DNA of 64,000 nucleotides from Mycobacterium sp. (GCA_003987775.1 RXJD01000060.1:45549-109548), one strand, 5' to 3'. Shown: positions 18,019 to 27,509, numbered from the stretch's first letter. A program made the numbers and translations. The notes: a model not told the origin generated them from the letters alone.

Positions 18019-19526
18019 CGCAGCGCCCCCGCCTGCCGGAAACTCAGTGCGGTCGCGACCTCGGACAGACCGGGCGAGGTACGGCCGGCCAGATCGGCCA
18101 GGCTCCACGCGACGCGCAGCGTGCGGTCCACGCCGCGGATACTGAGCAGGCCGTCGTCCAGCGCCTTGCCCAGCGGCTCCATCGCGGTGCTGCTGGGCCG
18201 GAATTTGCGCCGCAGCAACGGTCCGGTGACTTCGGCGTTGGTGCGGAAACCGTGGGAACGCCACCGCTCGGCAGCCGCTTCCCGCGCCGCCGTCACCCGC
18301 TGGCGCACCTGCGCCGTCGATTCCCCGGCGGCCACCCCGAACGCGCCCGCCCGGACCGGATTCATCTGCACTCGCAGATCCACCCGGTCCAGCAGCGGGC
18401 CGGACAGCTTGCCCAGATACCGGCGCTTGACCGCTGCGGCGCAGATGCAGTCCTGCGGGTCGGCCGGTGCGCACGGGCAGGGGTTGGCGGCCAGCACCAA
18501 TTGGAACCGCGCCGGGTAACAGGCCACCCCGTCGCGCCGCGCCAGCCGAATTTCGCCGTCTTCCAACGGTGTTCGCAACGCTTCCAATACGCTGACGCTG
18601 ATTTCCGCGCATTCGTCGAGGAACAGGACGCCGCGGTGCGCGCGGCTGACCGCTCCCGGGCGGGCCATTCCCGAGCCGCCGCCGACAAGCGCTGCGACGG
18701 TGGAATTGTGGTGAGGCGCGACAAACGGGGGCCGCCTGAGCAGCGGTGTATCGGCGGACAACAGTCCGGCGACCGAATGGATCGCGGTCACCTCCAGCGA
18801 TTCGCTGTCCGACAGCGGTGGCAACAGGCCCGGAAGCCGTTGTGCGAGCATCGTTTTGCCTACGCCGGGCGGTCCGGTCAGCATCAGGTGATGGGCTCCG
18901 GCGGCGGCCACCTCGACAGCGAACCGGGCCTGCGACTGGCCCACCACATCGGCGAGATCAGCGGGCGGCTCCTCGAGGGGGGCCGACGCGACGATCCGTT
19001 GATCCAGGGCGGCCGTTCCGCCGAGCCAGCCCTGCAGCTGCCGCAGCGTGCGCACCCCCCAGACGTCGATGCCGTCGACCAGGCTCGCCTCGGCCAGGTT
19101 GTCGGCCGGGACGACGACCGACGGCCAGCCGTCCCGCTTGGCGGCGAGCACAGCCGGCAGCACCCCGCGCACCGCCCGCACCCGCCCGTCCAGCGACAAC
19201 TCCCCCAGCAGCACCGTCTTCGCCAGCCGATCCCAGGACGTCTTCCGTTGCGCCGACAGCACCGCCGCAGCCAGCGCAATGTCGTAGACCGACCCCATCT
19301 TCGGCAACGTGGCAGGTGACAGTGCCAGCGTCAGCCGCACCATCGGCCATTCGTTGCCGGAGTTGTTGACCGCCGCGCGCACCCGGTTGCGCGACTCCTG
19401 CAATGCCGCGTCCGGCAGACCCACCAGATACACACCGGGCAACCCCGAGGCGATGTCTGCTTCGATCTCCACGATCTGCCCGTCGAGCCCTTGAACGGCA
19501 ACAGAGAACGCATGTCCCAGTGCCAT
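18015..19526 (-). CDS. ComM/YifB-family AAA+ ATPase (Mg-chelatase-like)
   Basis: The 503-residue protein starts MALGHAFSVAVQGLDGQIVEIEADIASGLPG, the ChlI-like N-domain, followed by an AAA+ core with Walker A GPPGVGKT and Walker B GVLFLDECAE, and the C-terminal Mg-chelatase extension with a Cys cluster CPCAPADPQDCIC. ComM is a hexameric helicase promoting branch migration in transformation. The ATG at 19526 shares its A with the yraN stop (TGATG). The set yraN-comM-dprA is conserved in many bacteria. Confidence 0.94.
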   Translation of the reverse strand: MALGHAFSVAVQGLDGQIVEIEADIASGLPGVYLVGLPDAALQESRNRVRAAVNNSGNEWPMVRLTLALSPATLPKMGSVYDIALAAAVLSAQRKTSWDRLAKTVLLGELSLDGRVRAVRGVLPAVLAAKRDGWPSVVVPADNLAEASLVDGIDVWGVRTLRQLQGWLGGTAALDQRIVASAPLEEPPADLADVVGQSQARFAVEVAAAGAHHLMLTGPPGVGKTMLAQRLPGLLPPLSDSESLEVTAIHSVAGLLSADTPLLRRPPFVAPHHNSTVAALVGGGSGMARPGAVSRAHRGVLFLDECAEISVSVLEALRTPLEDGEIRLARRDGVACYPARFQLVLAANPCPCAPADPQDCICAAAVKRRYLGKLSGPLLDRVDLRVQMNPVRAGAFGVAAGESTAQVRQRVTAAREAAAERWRSHGFRTNAEVTGPLLRRKFRPSSTAMEPLGKALDDGLLSIRGVDRTLRVAWSLADLAGRTSPGLSEVATALSFRQAGALR

Positions 19527-19903
19527 CAGCCGATGCCTTGCACGTGAGTGAGCTCCGGTACCGGCTGCCGACCGACCCGCACCCCGATCACGTCGATGCG
19601 GATCGCGGCCCAGCGTTGATCTTGTCCGGCGAGCCACAGGGCGGCCAGGCGGCGCAACCGCCGCACTTTGGCTTCGGTCACCGCCTCGGCCAGCCCGCCG
19701 TAACCGTCCCCGGTGCGGGTCTTGACCTCGACGAAAACTATTGTGCTGCAGGTTTTCTCATAAGCGATGAGATCAAGTTCGCCGTAGCGGCAGCGCCAGT
19801 TACGGCCCAGAATCTCAAGCCCATGGCGGGTCAGATGGTCGACGGCCAGCTGTTCGCCCCAAGCCCCGAGCTGAGCTCTCGTCATCGATCTGTGGGTCGT
19901 CAT
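19526..19903 (-). CDS. UPF0102 (YraN) nuclease-like protein
   Basis: The 125-residue protein has the YraN core: GAWGEQLAVDHLTRHGLEILGRNWRC, RYGELDLIA and VFVEVKTRTGDGYG, which is a restriction-endonuclease-like fold (E-x-D ... ExK). Its cellular role is unknown. I chose ATG 19903 (MTTHRSMTRAQ) by recalled family N-terminus; the frame extends ten codons upstream. It leads the yraN-comM-dprA group. Confidence 0.88.
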   Translation of the reverse strand: MTTHRSMTRAQLGAWGEQLAVDHLTRHGLEILGRNWRCRYGELDLIAYEKTCSTIVFVEVKTRTGDGYGGLAEAVTEAKVRRLRRLAALWLAGQDQRWAAIRIDVIGVRVGRQPVPELTHVQGIG

Positions 19904-20024
19904 GCCGCACAAGGTGCCCGCGGGTGCCGACATCGGCGGCCCGCAACCGGGGCCTCAACGCGCCGGAACCAGGGTTCTATCCCCAGTTGCCCAGTTATTC
20001 ACAAGATCTGCGGCGCAATGCCTT

Positions 20025-21920
20025 TCAGTCACCGGTCCTGACGTACTTGTCCTCGTAGTCGTTGTTGGCCGCACATGCCGAACCTGAGATTTCCTGGTGG
20101 CCGCGCCCGGTCAGCTGCCCGATCGGATCCTGAGGTGGCTGAGGCATCGGAAAGTCGACCGTATTCCGCACCGTGGACGTCCCGCCCTTGGCGCACGATC
20201 GGGAAAAGCTGTTGTTCTGACGCCAGCTTCCGTTAAAGAAGACCAATGGGGTAACGACGTCCGGGGCGAAAAATACCGTCATGCAGCGCGTCGCATCGCG
20301 CAGGCAGTCGGTGACTGATGTGAGGTCGTACTCGTAGGTCTTCGTCTTGAAGGACAACGTCTCGTGATAGCGGCCGCGGGCTCCCGCTGCCCGCGACGCC
20401 ACCCGCGGCGCAACAGCGGTGGGATCATCGACTCCGTCGGCCTGGCCGACATCTCCGGTCCGTCTCACCGTCACCGTTCTCGTGCTCGAACAACCCTCGG
20501 CATCTTCGGCCCTTGCTTCACCGAAGAGCGAGCCGTCCGGCCGGGGTCGCAGCGAGATCGCGCGGAACTGCTCGACATCCTGGTCATGACATTTCCAGCG
20601 TGCGGTGTATACCGAAATCCAGACGCCGCCGATGTCGTCGAACACCAAGTCGGAAGCCGGCTTGTCCGACGTCGCACGACTCACCGCCGTGGCCACGCAA
20701 CCCCGTGCGGCACATTGCGACCGCACCGCCCACTGCCGCTTGGTTGGCGACGAGTCTGTTATCGGCTTGCCACCCAATGTGGTTTCGGGTCCGTAGTCAA
20801 CCGTGAAAACACCGGTGAACGGACCGGTGTTGGCGAGTGCGGCGGGCGGTTTGGAGACCGGTTTGCGGGGCTCCGGCCAGACGAGGAAGGCGACCACGGT
20901 TCCGATGACGACGAGCACCGCCGTGAGTCCCGCCGCGGCCATCTTGGCCGGGAATTTCTTGCGCCCCCTGGCATCCGGTGTGGCCGGCGGGTGCGGTGCG
21001 GCGAGGGTCGGATCAGTCGCCGACGGCCGGCGATCCGCAACCTGCGTTTCGTCATCTGAAACGGAAGGCGCTGCGCGAGAAGCCATGTCGACCTTCTGCA
21101 CGCCGACCGGATCCGTCAGTGCCGCCCGGGCGGCCGCCGCCAGCTCCGTCACCGCCGCATAGCGGTCATCCGGATTCTTCGCCATCCCGGTGGCGATGAC
21201 CTCGTCCAGTGCGGCCGGCAATTCGCCGCGGAGAACCGACGGCCGGGGCGGCGGCAAACCGAGATGACCGCCGATCTGTTGTTCGATGCTCTTGCCGGGG
21301 AACGGTTGGCTGCCGGTCAGGCATTCGTGCAGGACGCAGGCGAGGGCGTAGGTGTCGGCTCGCGCATCGGACTGCCCACTGGTCACCCGTTCGGGGGCCA
21401 GGTACGCCCAGGTGCCGATCACGTTGCCGGTGCCCGTCATCTGCGTCTCCCCGGCCGCGCGGGCGATGCCGAAATCGATCAGATACGCGAAGTCGTTTTC
21501 TGCGACCAGGATGTTGGACGGTTTGACGTCGCGGTGCACCAGGCCGACCCGGTGCGCGGCGCGCAGGGCCGAGGCCACCTGTTCGACGATGCCGATGGCA
21601 CGGGACGGCTCCAGCGGGCCATCGGCGAGGACGGTTTGCAGGTCGCGCCCCTCAATCAGGCGCATGTCAACGTAGAGGCGACCCTCGATCTCCCCGAAGT
21701 GGTGGATGGGCACCACATGCGGGTCGGTGAGACCGGCGGCGGCCAGGGCCTCCCGGCGGAAACGCTGCTCGAACATGGGGTCACTGGCCAGATTGGCCGG
21801 CAGCACCTTGACCGCGACCACCCGCTGCGTCTCGGTGTCGAACGCGCGCCACACCTCGCCCATGCCACCCCGGCCAATCAATTCGATCAGCCGGTAACGG
21901 CCAAAGGGTGTCCCCTCCAC
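20025..21920 (-). CDS. Receptor Ser/Thr protein kinase with duplicated 4-Cys extracellular domain
   Basis: The kinase domain (about 1-270) is complete: glycine loop GRGGMGEVW, Lys38, HRDVKPSN (129-136), DFG (149-151) and APE. A Pro/Ala linker leads to one membrane segment at about 328-348. The extracellular part contains two copies of a roughly 90-130 residue unit, each with four Cys in the same order: 403, 408, 444, 477 and 539, 546, 576, 616. Both copies end near RTGD. The unit resembles the single extracellular domain of the PknI-like kinase at 36243 (RSSCTPTRC...). The GTG at 21920 follows GGGGAGG. M. tuberculosis, as I recall, has no kinase between yraN and fdhD. The ligand is unknown. 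Confidence 0.93.
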   Translation of the reverse strand: MEGTPFGRYRLIELIGRGGMGEVWRAFDTETQRVVAVKVLPANLASDPMFEQRFRREALAAAGLTDPHVVPIHHFGEIEGRLYVDMRLIEGRDLQTVLADGPLEPSRAIGIVEQVASALRAAHRVGLVHRDVKPSNILVAENDFAYLIDFGIARAAGETQMTGTGNVIGTWAYLAPERVTSGQSDARADTYALACVLHECLTGSQPFPGKSIEQQIGGHLGLPPPRPSVLRGELPAALDEVIATGMAKNPDDRYAAVTELAAAARAALTDPVGVQKVDMASRAAPSVSDDETQVADRRPSATDPTLAAPHPPATPDARGRKKFPAKMAAAGLTAVLVVIGTVVAFLVWPEPRKPVSKPPAALANTGPFTGVFTVDYGPETTLGGKPITDSSPTKRQWAVRSQCAARGCVATAVSRATSDKPASDLVFDDIGGVWISVYTARWKCHDQDVEQFRAISLRPRPDGSLFGEARAEDAEGCSSTRTVTVRRTGDVGQADGVDDPTAVAPRVASRAAGARGRYHETLSFKTKTYEYDLTSVTDCLRDATRCMTVFFAPDVVTPLVFFNGSWRQNNSFSRSCAKGGTSTVRNTVDFPMPQPPQDPIGQLTGRGHQEISGSACAANNDYEDKYVRTGD

Positions 21921-21996
21921 GGCGCCTCCCCAGCGGACTGTCGCTTCAAGTCAGCAACAGATTAGACGGAAGGCAGCGCCAGTGCTGGGCAGTCGA

Positions 21997-22227
21997 TCAG
22001 GTCTTCTTGCTGGGGATGATGATGACCACGATCAGCGTGAAGATGCTGAAGAACAGCCCGAGGATGCCCCAGAACAGAGCGCTGCGGCCCTTCATCGACG
22101 CGACCAGGGCGCAGATGACGGCCGCGATGACGCTGCCTATCGCGACGAAGATCCCTTTGATACCGCGCAGGATGAATCCCGCTGCCTCGGGATTGCTCTG
22201 CGCGGCTAACACCATTTCATGCAGCAC
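21997..22227 (-). CDS. Small membrane protein, unknown function
   Basis: The 76-residue protein has two hydrophobic segments (about 25-46 and 50-71) joined by a short basic turn (SMKGRSALFW) and a basic end PSKKT. GTG start at 22227, with GAGGAG seven bases upstream, supports a real gene. I do not recognise the family. It lies between fdhD and the receptor kinase on the same strand, 76 bases upstream of the kinase gene. Confidence 0.7.
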   Translation of the reverse strand: MLHEMVLAAQSNPEAAGFILRGIKGIFVAIGSVIAAVICALVASMKGRSALFWGILGLFFSIFTLIVVIIIPSKKT

Positions 22228-22275
22228 GGCCGTCTCCTCACGTCTGTGATTCCGAGCGGCTACCCGCGCCGGGGG

Positions 22276-23097
22276 TCACTCAACCCGGTCCGCCCGGCTG
22301 TAGACGTTCATCGAGTCCTCCCGCAGGAAAGCCACCAGCGTGATCCCGGATTCCTCGGCCAACGCGACGGCCAGCGACGACGGCGCGGACACGGCGGCCA
22401 GCACCGGGATGCCGGCCATCAGCGCCTTCTGCGTCAACTCGAACGACGCCCGCCCGCTGACCAGCAACACCGATCCGGCCAGCGGCACCCGCCCGTGCTC
22501 CAGCGCCCAGCCGACGACCTTGTCGACCGCGTTGTGCCGGCCGATGTCCTCCCGCACCGCGAGCATGGTGCCGTCCACCCCGAACAGGGCCGCCGCGTGC
22601 AAGCCGCCGGTGGCGGCGAAGACCTTCTGCCCGCCGCGAAGCTGGTCCGGCATCGCCCGCAACGCGGCCGCGGAGACGGTTGCCGGGTCGTCTCCGGGCG
22701 CATGCCGGCTGATCAGTCGCACCGCCTCCAGCGAGGCCTTTCCGCAGACCCCGCACGACGAGGTGGTGTAGAAGTTGCGCGTCACGTCCAGGCTCGGCGG
22801 TTGGACACCGGGCGCCAACGTCACGTCGAGCACGTTGTAGCTGTTGGCGCCGTCGTCGTCGCGGCCGTCGCAATAGCGGATGGTCTGCACGTCTGCGCGC
22901 TGCGCGATGATCCCCTCGGTGAGCAGAAATCCTTGCGCCAGTTCGAAATCCGACCCCGGGGTGCGCATGGTCACGGTGCTCGGCGTCCCGTTGAGGCGGA
23001 TCTCCAGCGGCTCCTCGACGGCCAGAGTCTCCTGACGGGTCGTCGCCTGGCCGGCGGCCAGATGCCGGACCCGCCGGCGCGCGGTCAGGTGCCGCAC
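22276..23097 (-). CDS. fdhD: FdhD sulfurtransferase for formate dehydrogenase
   Basis: FdhD passes sulfur to the molybdenum cofactor of formate dehydrogenase. The 273-residue protein has [27 protein letters not shown], the active loop SSCGVCGK (Cys115, Cys118) and a C-terminal half with [28 protein letters not shown] and [20 protein letters not shown]. An in-frame stop precedes the GTG at 23097, so this is the first possible start nearby. No formate dehydrogenase gene lies in the window, while in M. tuberculosis fdhF is its neighbour. Confidence 0.94.
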   Translation of the reverse strand: MRHLTARRRVRHLAAGQATTRQETLAVEEPLEIRLNGTPSTVTMRTPGSDFELAQGFLLTEGIIAQRADVQTIRYCDGRDDDGANSYNVLDVTLAPGVQPPSLDVTRNFYTTSSCGVCGKASLEAVRLISRHAPGDDPATVSAAALRAMPDQLRGGQKVFAATGGLHAAALFGVDGTMLAVREDIGRHNAVDKVVGWALEHGRVPLAGSVLLVSGRASFELTQKALMAGIPVLAAVSAPSSLAVALAEESGITLVAFLREDSMNVYSRADRVE

Positions 23098-23159
23098 AGG
23101 GTCTTCCCGGCCGCCCTCGCAGTCTGCGCTGTCACGGCCTCAACGTACCCCGGGCGGCC

Positions 23160-24170
23160 TCACACCGCTGAGGCCAGCGACTCGAGCGCCTCCGCCGACG
23201 TGTGCGTCGGATGCCAGCCGAGTTCGCGTTGGGCCCGGGTGGTGTCCATGACCACCGACGCGCGCGCCACATGCAGCCACTCCATCAGCGAGGGCACGAA
23301 CGGCAGATGCGAGATCGCGGCCGATGCGGCCGACGCCGCCACGGCAGGCACGCGTACCGGTCGGCCACCCAGGGCCCGGGCGACATCGCTGATCGTCACC
23401 ACCCCGTTGCCGGCGATGTTGTAAGCCCCCGGCGGGGCCGGGGCGACGGCCGCCAGGGCAATCGCGGCGGCGACGTCGTCGTGGTGCACCAGCTGCAGCG
23501 GCACTCCCGGATCAGGGATCACCGGCTTGAGTTTCTGCAGCACCTTGGACACCGCGCGCATCGGAGCGGGCAGCTGGTTCCACGGCATCGCGTCGGCCAG
23601 CGCGGGCGCCTCGGGACCCGCGACGATGCACGGCCGCAGCACGAACACATCCAGCGGCGAGTCCGCGGTGATTTCGGCCAGCACCGCTTCGCAGGCCGAC
23701 TTCTGCGCCGAGTAGTAGTGCTCGGCCGAACCACGGGTCGGAACGTCCTCGGTCAGCGGCACCGGGTTGTCCGAGTGGTAGCCGTAGGCGGCCACCGATG
23801 AGGTGTAGACCAGACGGCGTGGCTGTCCGGATGCCTTCTGCGCTTCGACGGTCGCCTCGAACACGTTGCGGGTGCCCTGCAGGTTGACCCGTTCGCTCTC
23901 CTCGCGCGAGCCCATCACGATGAACGCCAGGTGGACCACCACGTCGGCGTCGGCGACCAGGGCGTCGACCGCCTCACGATCGAGGATGTCGCCCTGGACG
24001 TACGTCGTCTTGGTCCAGCCGCGCGTCAGCGGATCGAACGGCCGGCGCGCCATCCCGAGGATCTTGGTGATAGCCGGTTCGCGCTCCAAAGCCGTGACAG
24101 CCGAAATGCCGATCTCCCCGGTCGGACCGGTCACGGCGACAGTAAGTCCCATTTGAACGAAGCTTCCCAT
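23160..24170 (-). CDS. NAD-dependent epimerase/dehydratase (extended SDR)
   Basis: The 336-residue protein has the nucleotide-binding TGPTGEIG near residue 14, the conserved DILD and VVHLA strands, a Ser/Thr-rich VYTSSVAAYG and the catalytic YSAQK. The last third (VHHDDVAAAI, GAYNIAGNGVVTISDV) fits sugar- or lipid-modifying extended SDRs. The substrate cannot be inferred. ATG 24170 and ATG 24152 (MGLTVAVTG) are both possible; neither has a clear ribosome-binding site. It is divergent from the WS/DGAT gene. Confidence 0.82.
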   Translation of the reverse strand: MGSFVQMGLTVAVTGPTGEIGISAVTALEREPAITKILGMARRPFDPLTRGWTKTTYVQGDILDREAVDALVADADVVVHLAFIVMGSREESERVNLQGTRNVFEATVEAQKASGQPRRLVYTSSVAAYGYHSDNPVPLTEDVPTRGSAEHYYSAQKSACEAVLAEITADSPLDVFVLRPCIVAGPEAPALADAMPWNQLPAPMRAVSKVLQKLKPVIPDPGVPLQLVHHDDVAAAIALAAVAPAPPGAYNIAGNGVVTISDVARALGGRPVRVPAVAASAASAAISHLPFVPSLMEWLHVARASVVMDTTRAQRELGWHPTHTSAEALESLASAV

Positions 24171-24279
24171 CGCCGGCTCTGGCCAAACGCAAAAAGTCGT
24201 AGCTCACAGATGTGTGCGAACTGCGGCAGATGGTTATTCATAGCGCGTTCACATCGGGCCTCCCGGCGAAAGAGGAACC

Positions 24280-25635
24280 ATGCAGCTGATAGCACCGGCC
24301 GACTCCATGTTCCTGGTCGGCGAATCTCGCGAACACCCCATGCACGTCGGCGCGCTGCAGCTGTTCAAGCCGCCGGAAGGTGCCGACGACGATTTCGTGA
24401 CCGAGGCCTACGAGTCGATGCTGCGGTGCACTGACGTCCAACCCACCTTCAACAAGCACCCGGCGTTCTTCGGTCCGGTCACCAACCTTGCGTGGTCGCA
24501 TCAACGCGAGGTCGAGCTCGACTACCACTTCCGTCGCTCCGCGCTGCCACGCCCGGGACGGGTCCGCGAACTGCTCGAGTTGGCCTCCCGGCTGCACGGC
24601 AGCCTGCTGGACCGCCACCGTCCGCTGTGGGAAGCGCACCTGGTGGAGGGCCTCAACGACGGGCGCTACGCGGTATACACCAAGTTCCACCACTCGCTGA
24701 TGGACGGAGTGTCCGCGCTGCGGTTGATGCAGCGCGCCTTCACCGACGACCCAGAAGATGACGAAGTGCGGGTGCCATGGGAGCTGAAGCCCCGGCAGCG
24801 GGCCGGCGGCCACAAATCGTCGCCGCTGGACACGCTGACCGACACCGTGCGCTCGACCGCCGCTCTGGCGCCGTCGACACTGTCCCTGGCCCGTGCGGCG
24901 TTGCTGGAGCAGCAACTGACCTTCCCGTTCCGGGCACCGAAGACCATGTTCAACGTGAGGATCGGCGGCGCCAGGCGCATTGCCGCCCAGTCCTGGCCGT
25001 TGGAACGGATATTCGCGGTGAAGGACGCCGCGAATGCCTCCTTCAACGACGTCGTGCTGGCCATGTCCGCCGGGGCGCTGCGGACCTATCTGATCGAGCA
25101 GAACGCTCTCCCGGACACCTCGCTGATCGCGATGGTGCCGGTGAGCCTGCGCAAGGAAGGTGAGGCCGAGAGCGGCGGGAACTCGGTGGGCACCGTGCTG
25201 TGCAACCTCAACACCCACATCGAAGACGCGGGAAAGCGCATCCAGGGCATCAGCTCGTCGATGAGCGAGCAGAAAGAGGTGTTCAACCAGCTGCCCAAGG
25301 TTCAGCAACTCGCCCTGTCGGCCTTCATGACCGGCGGGCTGTTCCTCGGACTCATTCCCGGGTTCATCCGGACCGCCCCGCCACCGTTCAACATCGTGAT
25401 CTCCAACGTGCCCGGCTCCAAGGAGCCGCTGTACTGGCGGGGAGCTCAAATGGTGGGCAACTACCCGTTGTCGATAACCTTGGACGGTCAAGCGATGAAC
25501 ATCACGGTGACCAACAACGCCGAGAATCTGGACTTCGGGCTCGTCGGCGCCAGAGGCAGTGTGCCGCACCTGCAACGCATGCTGAGTCACCTGGAGACAT
25601 CTCTGAAAGATCTCGAACGCGCCGTCGGCGTGTGA
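24280..25635 (+). CDS. Wax ester synthase/diacylglycerol acyltransferase (WS/DGAT)
   Basis: This family acylates diacylglycerol or fatty alcohol with acyl-CoA to make triacylglycerol or wax ester storage lipid. The 451-residue protein starts MQLIAPADSMFLVGESREHPMHVGAL and has the catalytic HHxxxDG as KFHHSLMDG (His137, His138, Asp142). C-terminal family strings are FNIVISNVPGSKEPLYWRGA and YPLSITLDGQAMNITVTNN. AGAGGA precedes the ATG. The GAF-ANTAR regulator follows on the same strand after 57 bases, so the two may be co-transcribed. Which Mtb tgs-like gene is closest cannot be told here. Confidence 0.93.
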   Translation: MQLIAPADSMFLVGESREHPMHVGALQLFKPPEGADDDFVTEAYESMLRCTDVQPTFNKHPAFFGPVTNLAWSHQREVELDYHFRRSALPRPGRVRELLELASRLHGSLLDRHRPLWEAHLVEGLNDGRYAVYTKFHHSLMDGVSALRLMQRAFTDDPEDDEVRVPWELKPRQRAGGHKSSPLDTLTDTVRSTAALAPSTLSLARAALLEQQLTFPFRAPKTMFNVRIGGARRIAAQSWPLERIFAVKDAANASFNDVVLAMSAGALRTYLIEQNALPDTSLIAMVPVSLRKEGEAESGGNSVGTVLCNLNTHIEDAGKRIQGISSSMSEQKEVFNQLPKVQQLALSAFMTGGLFLGLIPGFIRTAPPPFNIVISNVPGSKEPLYWRGAQMVGNYPLSITLDGQAMNITVTNNAENLDFGLVGARGSVPHLQRMLSHLETSLKDLERAVGV

Positions 25636-25692
25636 GGCCGTGCGCGGCCCCGCTACTCTACGGCCATAGCAGCGCCGAAGGGAGGAAGCGAC

Positions 25693-26442
25693 GTGGCCGA
25701 CGAAACCACCGCCGCGAGTGCAGCACCTGGTGCACTCACGGCTGACCCGGGAACGGTTTTCGCCGCCCTCGCCGAGATCATCTATCAGGGTTCAGATGCG
25801 ACCCAGATGTATGCCGCGATCTGCGTGGCAGCCACCCTGGTGGTCCCGGGTTGTGACCACGCCAGCCTGTTGGTCAAGCGGGACGATCGTTATGTGACGG
25901 TGGGCGCCAGTTCGCGCCTGGCCCACCGCATCGACGATCTCGAACGCCGTTCCGGCGACGGTCCGTGCATCGATGCGATCGAGGAAGAGACGCCGCAGAT
26001 CGAACCCGACCTGACCAAGCCGAACCAGTGGCCGCACTTCGCCGCCCGGCTCATCGAGGAGACGCCGGTGCGCGGCGCGATGGGTTTTCGGCTCCTGATC
26101 GACAAGCGCAAAGGCGCGGCGCTGAACCTGTTCAGCGAGACTCCCAACAAGTTCGACTCGGAGGCCGCGGGCCGTGCCGCGGTGCTGGCGTCCTTCGCCA
26201 GCGTCGCGATTAACGCCATCGCGCACGGCGAGGACGCCACCAGCCTGCGCCGGGGGCTGCTGAGCAACCGGGAGATCGGCAAAGCGGTCGGCATGCTGAT
26301 GATGCTGCACGACATGAACGAGGACGACGCCTTCGATCTGTTGCGGCGCCACTCGCAGAGCCTCAACATCAAACTCGCCGACGTGGCGCGCAAGGTCATC
26401 GAGTCCCGCGGCAATCTGCCGGACTCGGAGGAGGACGCCTGA
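25693..26442 (+). CDS. GAF-ANTAR RNA-binding regulator
   Basis: The 249-residue protein has a GAF sensor domain (about 20-165; CDHASLLVKR, SGDGPCIDAIEEE, MGFRLLIDK) and a C-terminal ANTAR domain (about 178-235; LRRGLLSNREIGKAVGMLMMLHDMNEDDAFDLLRRHSQ). ANTAR domains bind paired hexaloop hairpins in RNA and prevent premature termination. GAF ligands are often small molecules or redox signals. GTG start with GGGAGG eight bases upstream. It sits directly after the WS/DGAT gene, which makes lipid storage a possible target. Confidence 0.92.
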   Translation: MADETTAASAAPGALTADPGTVFAALAEIIYQGSDATQMYAAICVAATLVVPGCDHASLLVKRDDRYVTVGASSRLAHRIDDLERRSGDGPCIDAIEEETPQIEPDLTKPNQWPHFAARLIEETPVRGAMGFRLLIDKRKGAALNLFSETPNKFDSEAAGRAAVLASFASVAINAIAHGEDATSLRRGLLSNREIGKAVGMLMMLHDMNEDDAFDLLRRHSQSLNIKLADVARKVIESRGNLPDSEEDA

Positions 26443-26446
26443 GCTG

Positions 26447-26752
26447 CTATTCAGGCAGCCGCAGCTCGGGCTTCTCGACCTCTTCGATGTTGACGTCCTT
26501 GAACGTCACCACCCGCACCTGCTTGACGAAACGAGCCGGGCGGTACATGTCCCACACCCACGCGTCGGCCAGGCGCAGTTCGAAATAGACCTCGCCGTCG
26601 GCGTTGCGCGGCACCATCTCCACGCTGTTGGCGAGATAGAAGCGGCGCTCGGTTTCCACGACGTAGCTGAACTGACCGACGATGTCCTTGTATTCGCGGT
26701 ACAGCGAGAGCTCCATCTCGGTTTCGTACTTTTCGAGATCCTCGGCACTCAT
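26447..26752 (-). CDS. DUF2469 protein (Rv2901c-type)
   Basis: The 101-residue protein starts MSAEDLEKYETEMELSLYREYKDIVGQFSYVVETERRF and is charged, with alternating strands and no membrane segment. It is a conserved actinobacterial family of unknown function that always follows rnhB. ATG 26752 has AAGGA 11 bases upstream; longer in-frame starts overlap rnhB and lack family character. It is convergent with the ANTAR gene. Confidence 0.9.
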   Translation of the reverse strand: MSAEDLEKYETEMELSLYREYKDIVGQFSYVVETERRFYLANSVEMVPRNADGEVYFELRLADAWVWDMYRPARFVKQVRVVTFKDVNIEEVEKPELRLPE

Positions 26753-26795
26753 CAGTTCAGACGTCCTTCTCCCGGAGCTGCTGCCCCATCTTCTC

Positions 26796-27509
26796 TCAAC
26801 AGAAATCGTCGCCATCGCTCGGGCACTCTGCGATGAACTCGGCCGTGCCGCCCGTCGCGACCCGGCGCACGTTGATGAACGAATACCGGTGTTGCGGGCA
26901 CGGACCGAGCTCTGCGAGCGCGCGACTGTGGGCCGGCGTGCTGTATCCCTTGTGGTCGGCGAAACCGTAGCCGGGATGGTCGGCATCCATGGCGACCATC
27001 AGCCTGTCCCGGCTGACCTTGGCCAGCACGCTGGCCGCGGCGATGCAGGCGGCCGCCGCGTCGCCGCCGATCACCGGCAGGGACGGGACCGACAACCCGG
27101 GCACCCGGAAGCCGTCGCTGAGCACGTATCCCGGCCGCACCGACAAGCCGGCCACCGCGCGCCGCATGCCTTCTATGTTGGCCACGTGCACACCGCGGCG
27201 GTCCACCTCGGTCGAGGGAATGAACACCACGTGATAGGCCAGTGCATAACGACGGATGAGCGGAAACAGCTTCTCCCGGGCCTTCTCGGTCAACTTCTTC
27301 GAATCATCAAGTGCCGCAAGGCTTTCCAGCCGTCCCGGACCGAGCACGCAAGCGGCCACCACCAGCGGGCCGGCACACGCGCCGCGACCGACTTCGTCCA
27401 CCCCGGCGACCGGGCCCAGACCGCTGCGGTACAGCGCGGATTCCAGCGTGCGTAGACCGGCAGACTTGCGGATCACCGTCCGCGGTGGCCAGGTGGTGGC
27501 CATGGTCAC
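26796..27509 (-). CDS. rnhB: Ribonuclease HII
   Basis: RNase HII removes ribonucleotides and RNA primers from DNA. The 237-residue protein has the catalytic start [21 protein letters not shown] (Asp38, Glu39), [15 protein letters not shown], and DGFRV with the later Asp in [18 protein letters not shown]. The GTG at 27509 overlaps the lepB stop as GTGA; an ATG two codons later is an alternative. Confidence 0.95.
   Translation of the reverse strand: MTMATTWPPRTVIRKSAGLRTLESALYRSGLGPVAGVDEVGRGACAGPLVVAACVLGPGRLESLAALDDSKKLTEKAREKLFPLIRRYALAYHVVFIPSTEVDRRGVHVANIEGMRRAVAGLSVRPGYVLSDGFRVPGLSVPSLPVIGGDAAAACIAAASVLAKVSRDRLMVAMDADHPGYGFADHKGYSTPAHSRALAELGPCPQHRYSFINVRRVATGGTAEFIAECPSDGDDFC

Noticed and set aside
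18019-18612. N-terminal extension of dprA by 198 codons
   Set aside because: The added part overlaps comM and reads Arg/Gly/Ala-rich; the ATG at 18018 overlaps the comM stop as expected for a coupled pair.
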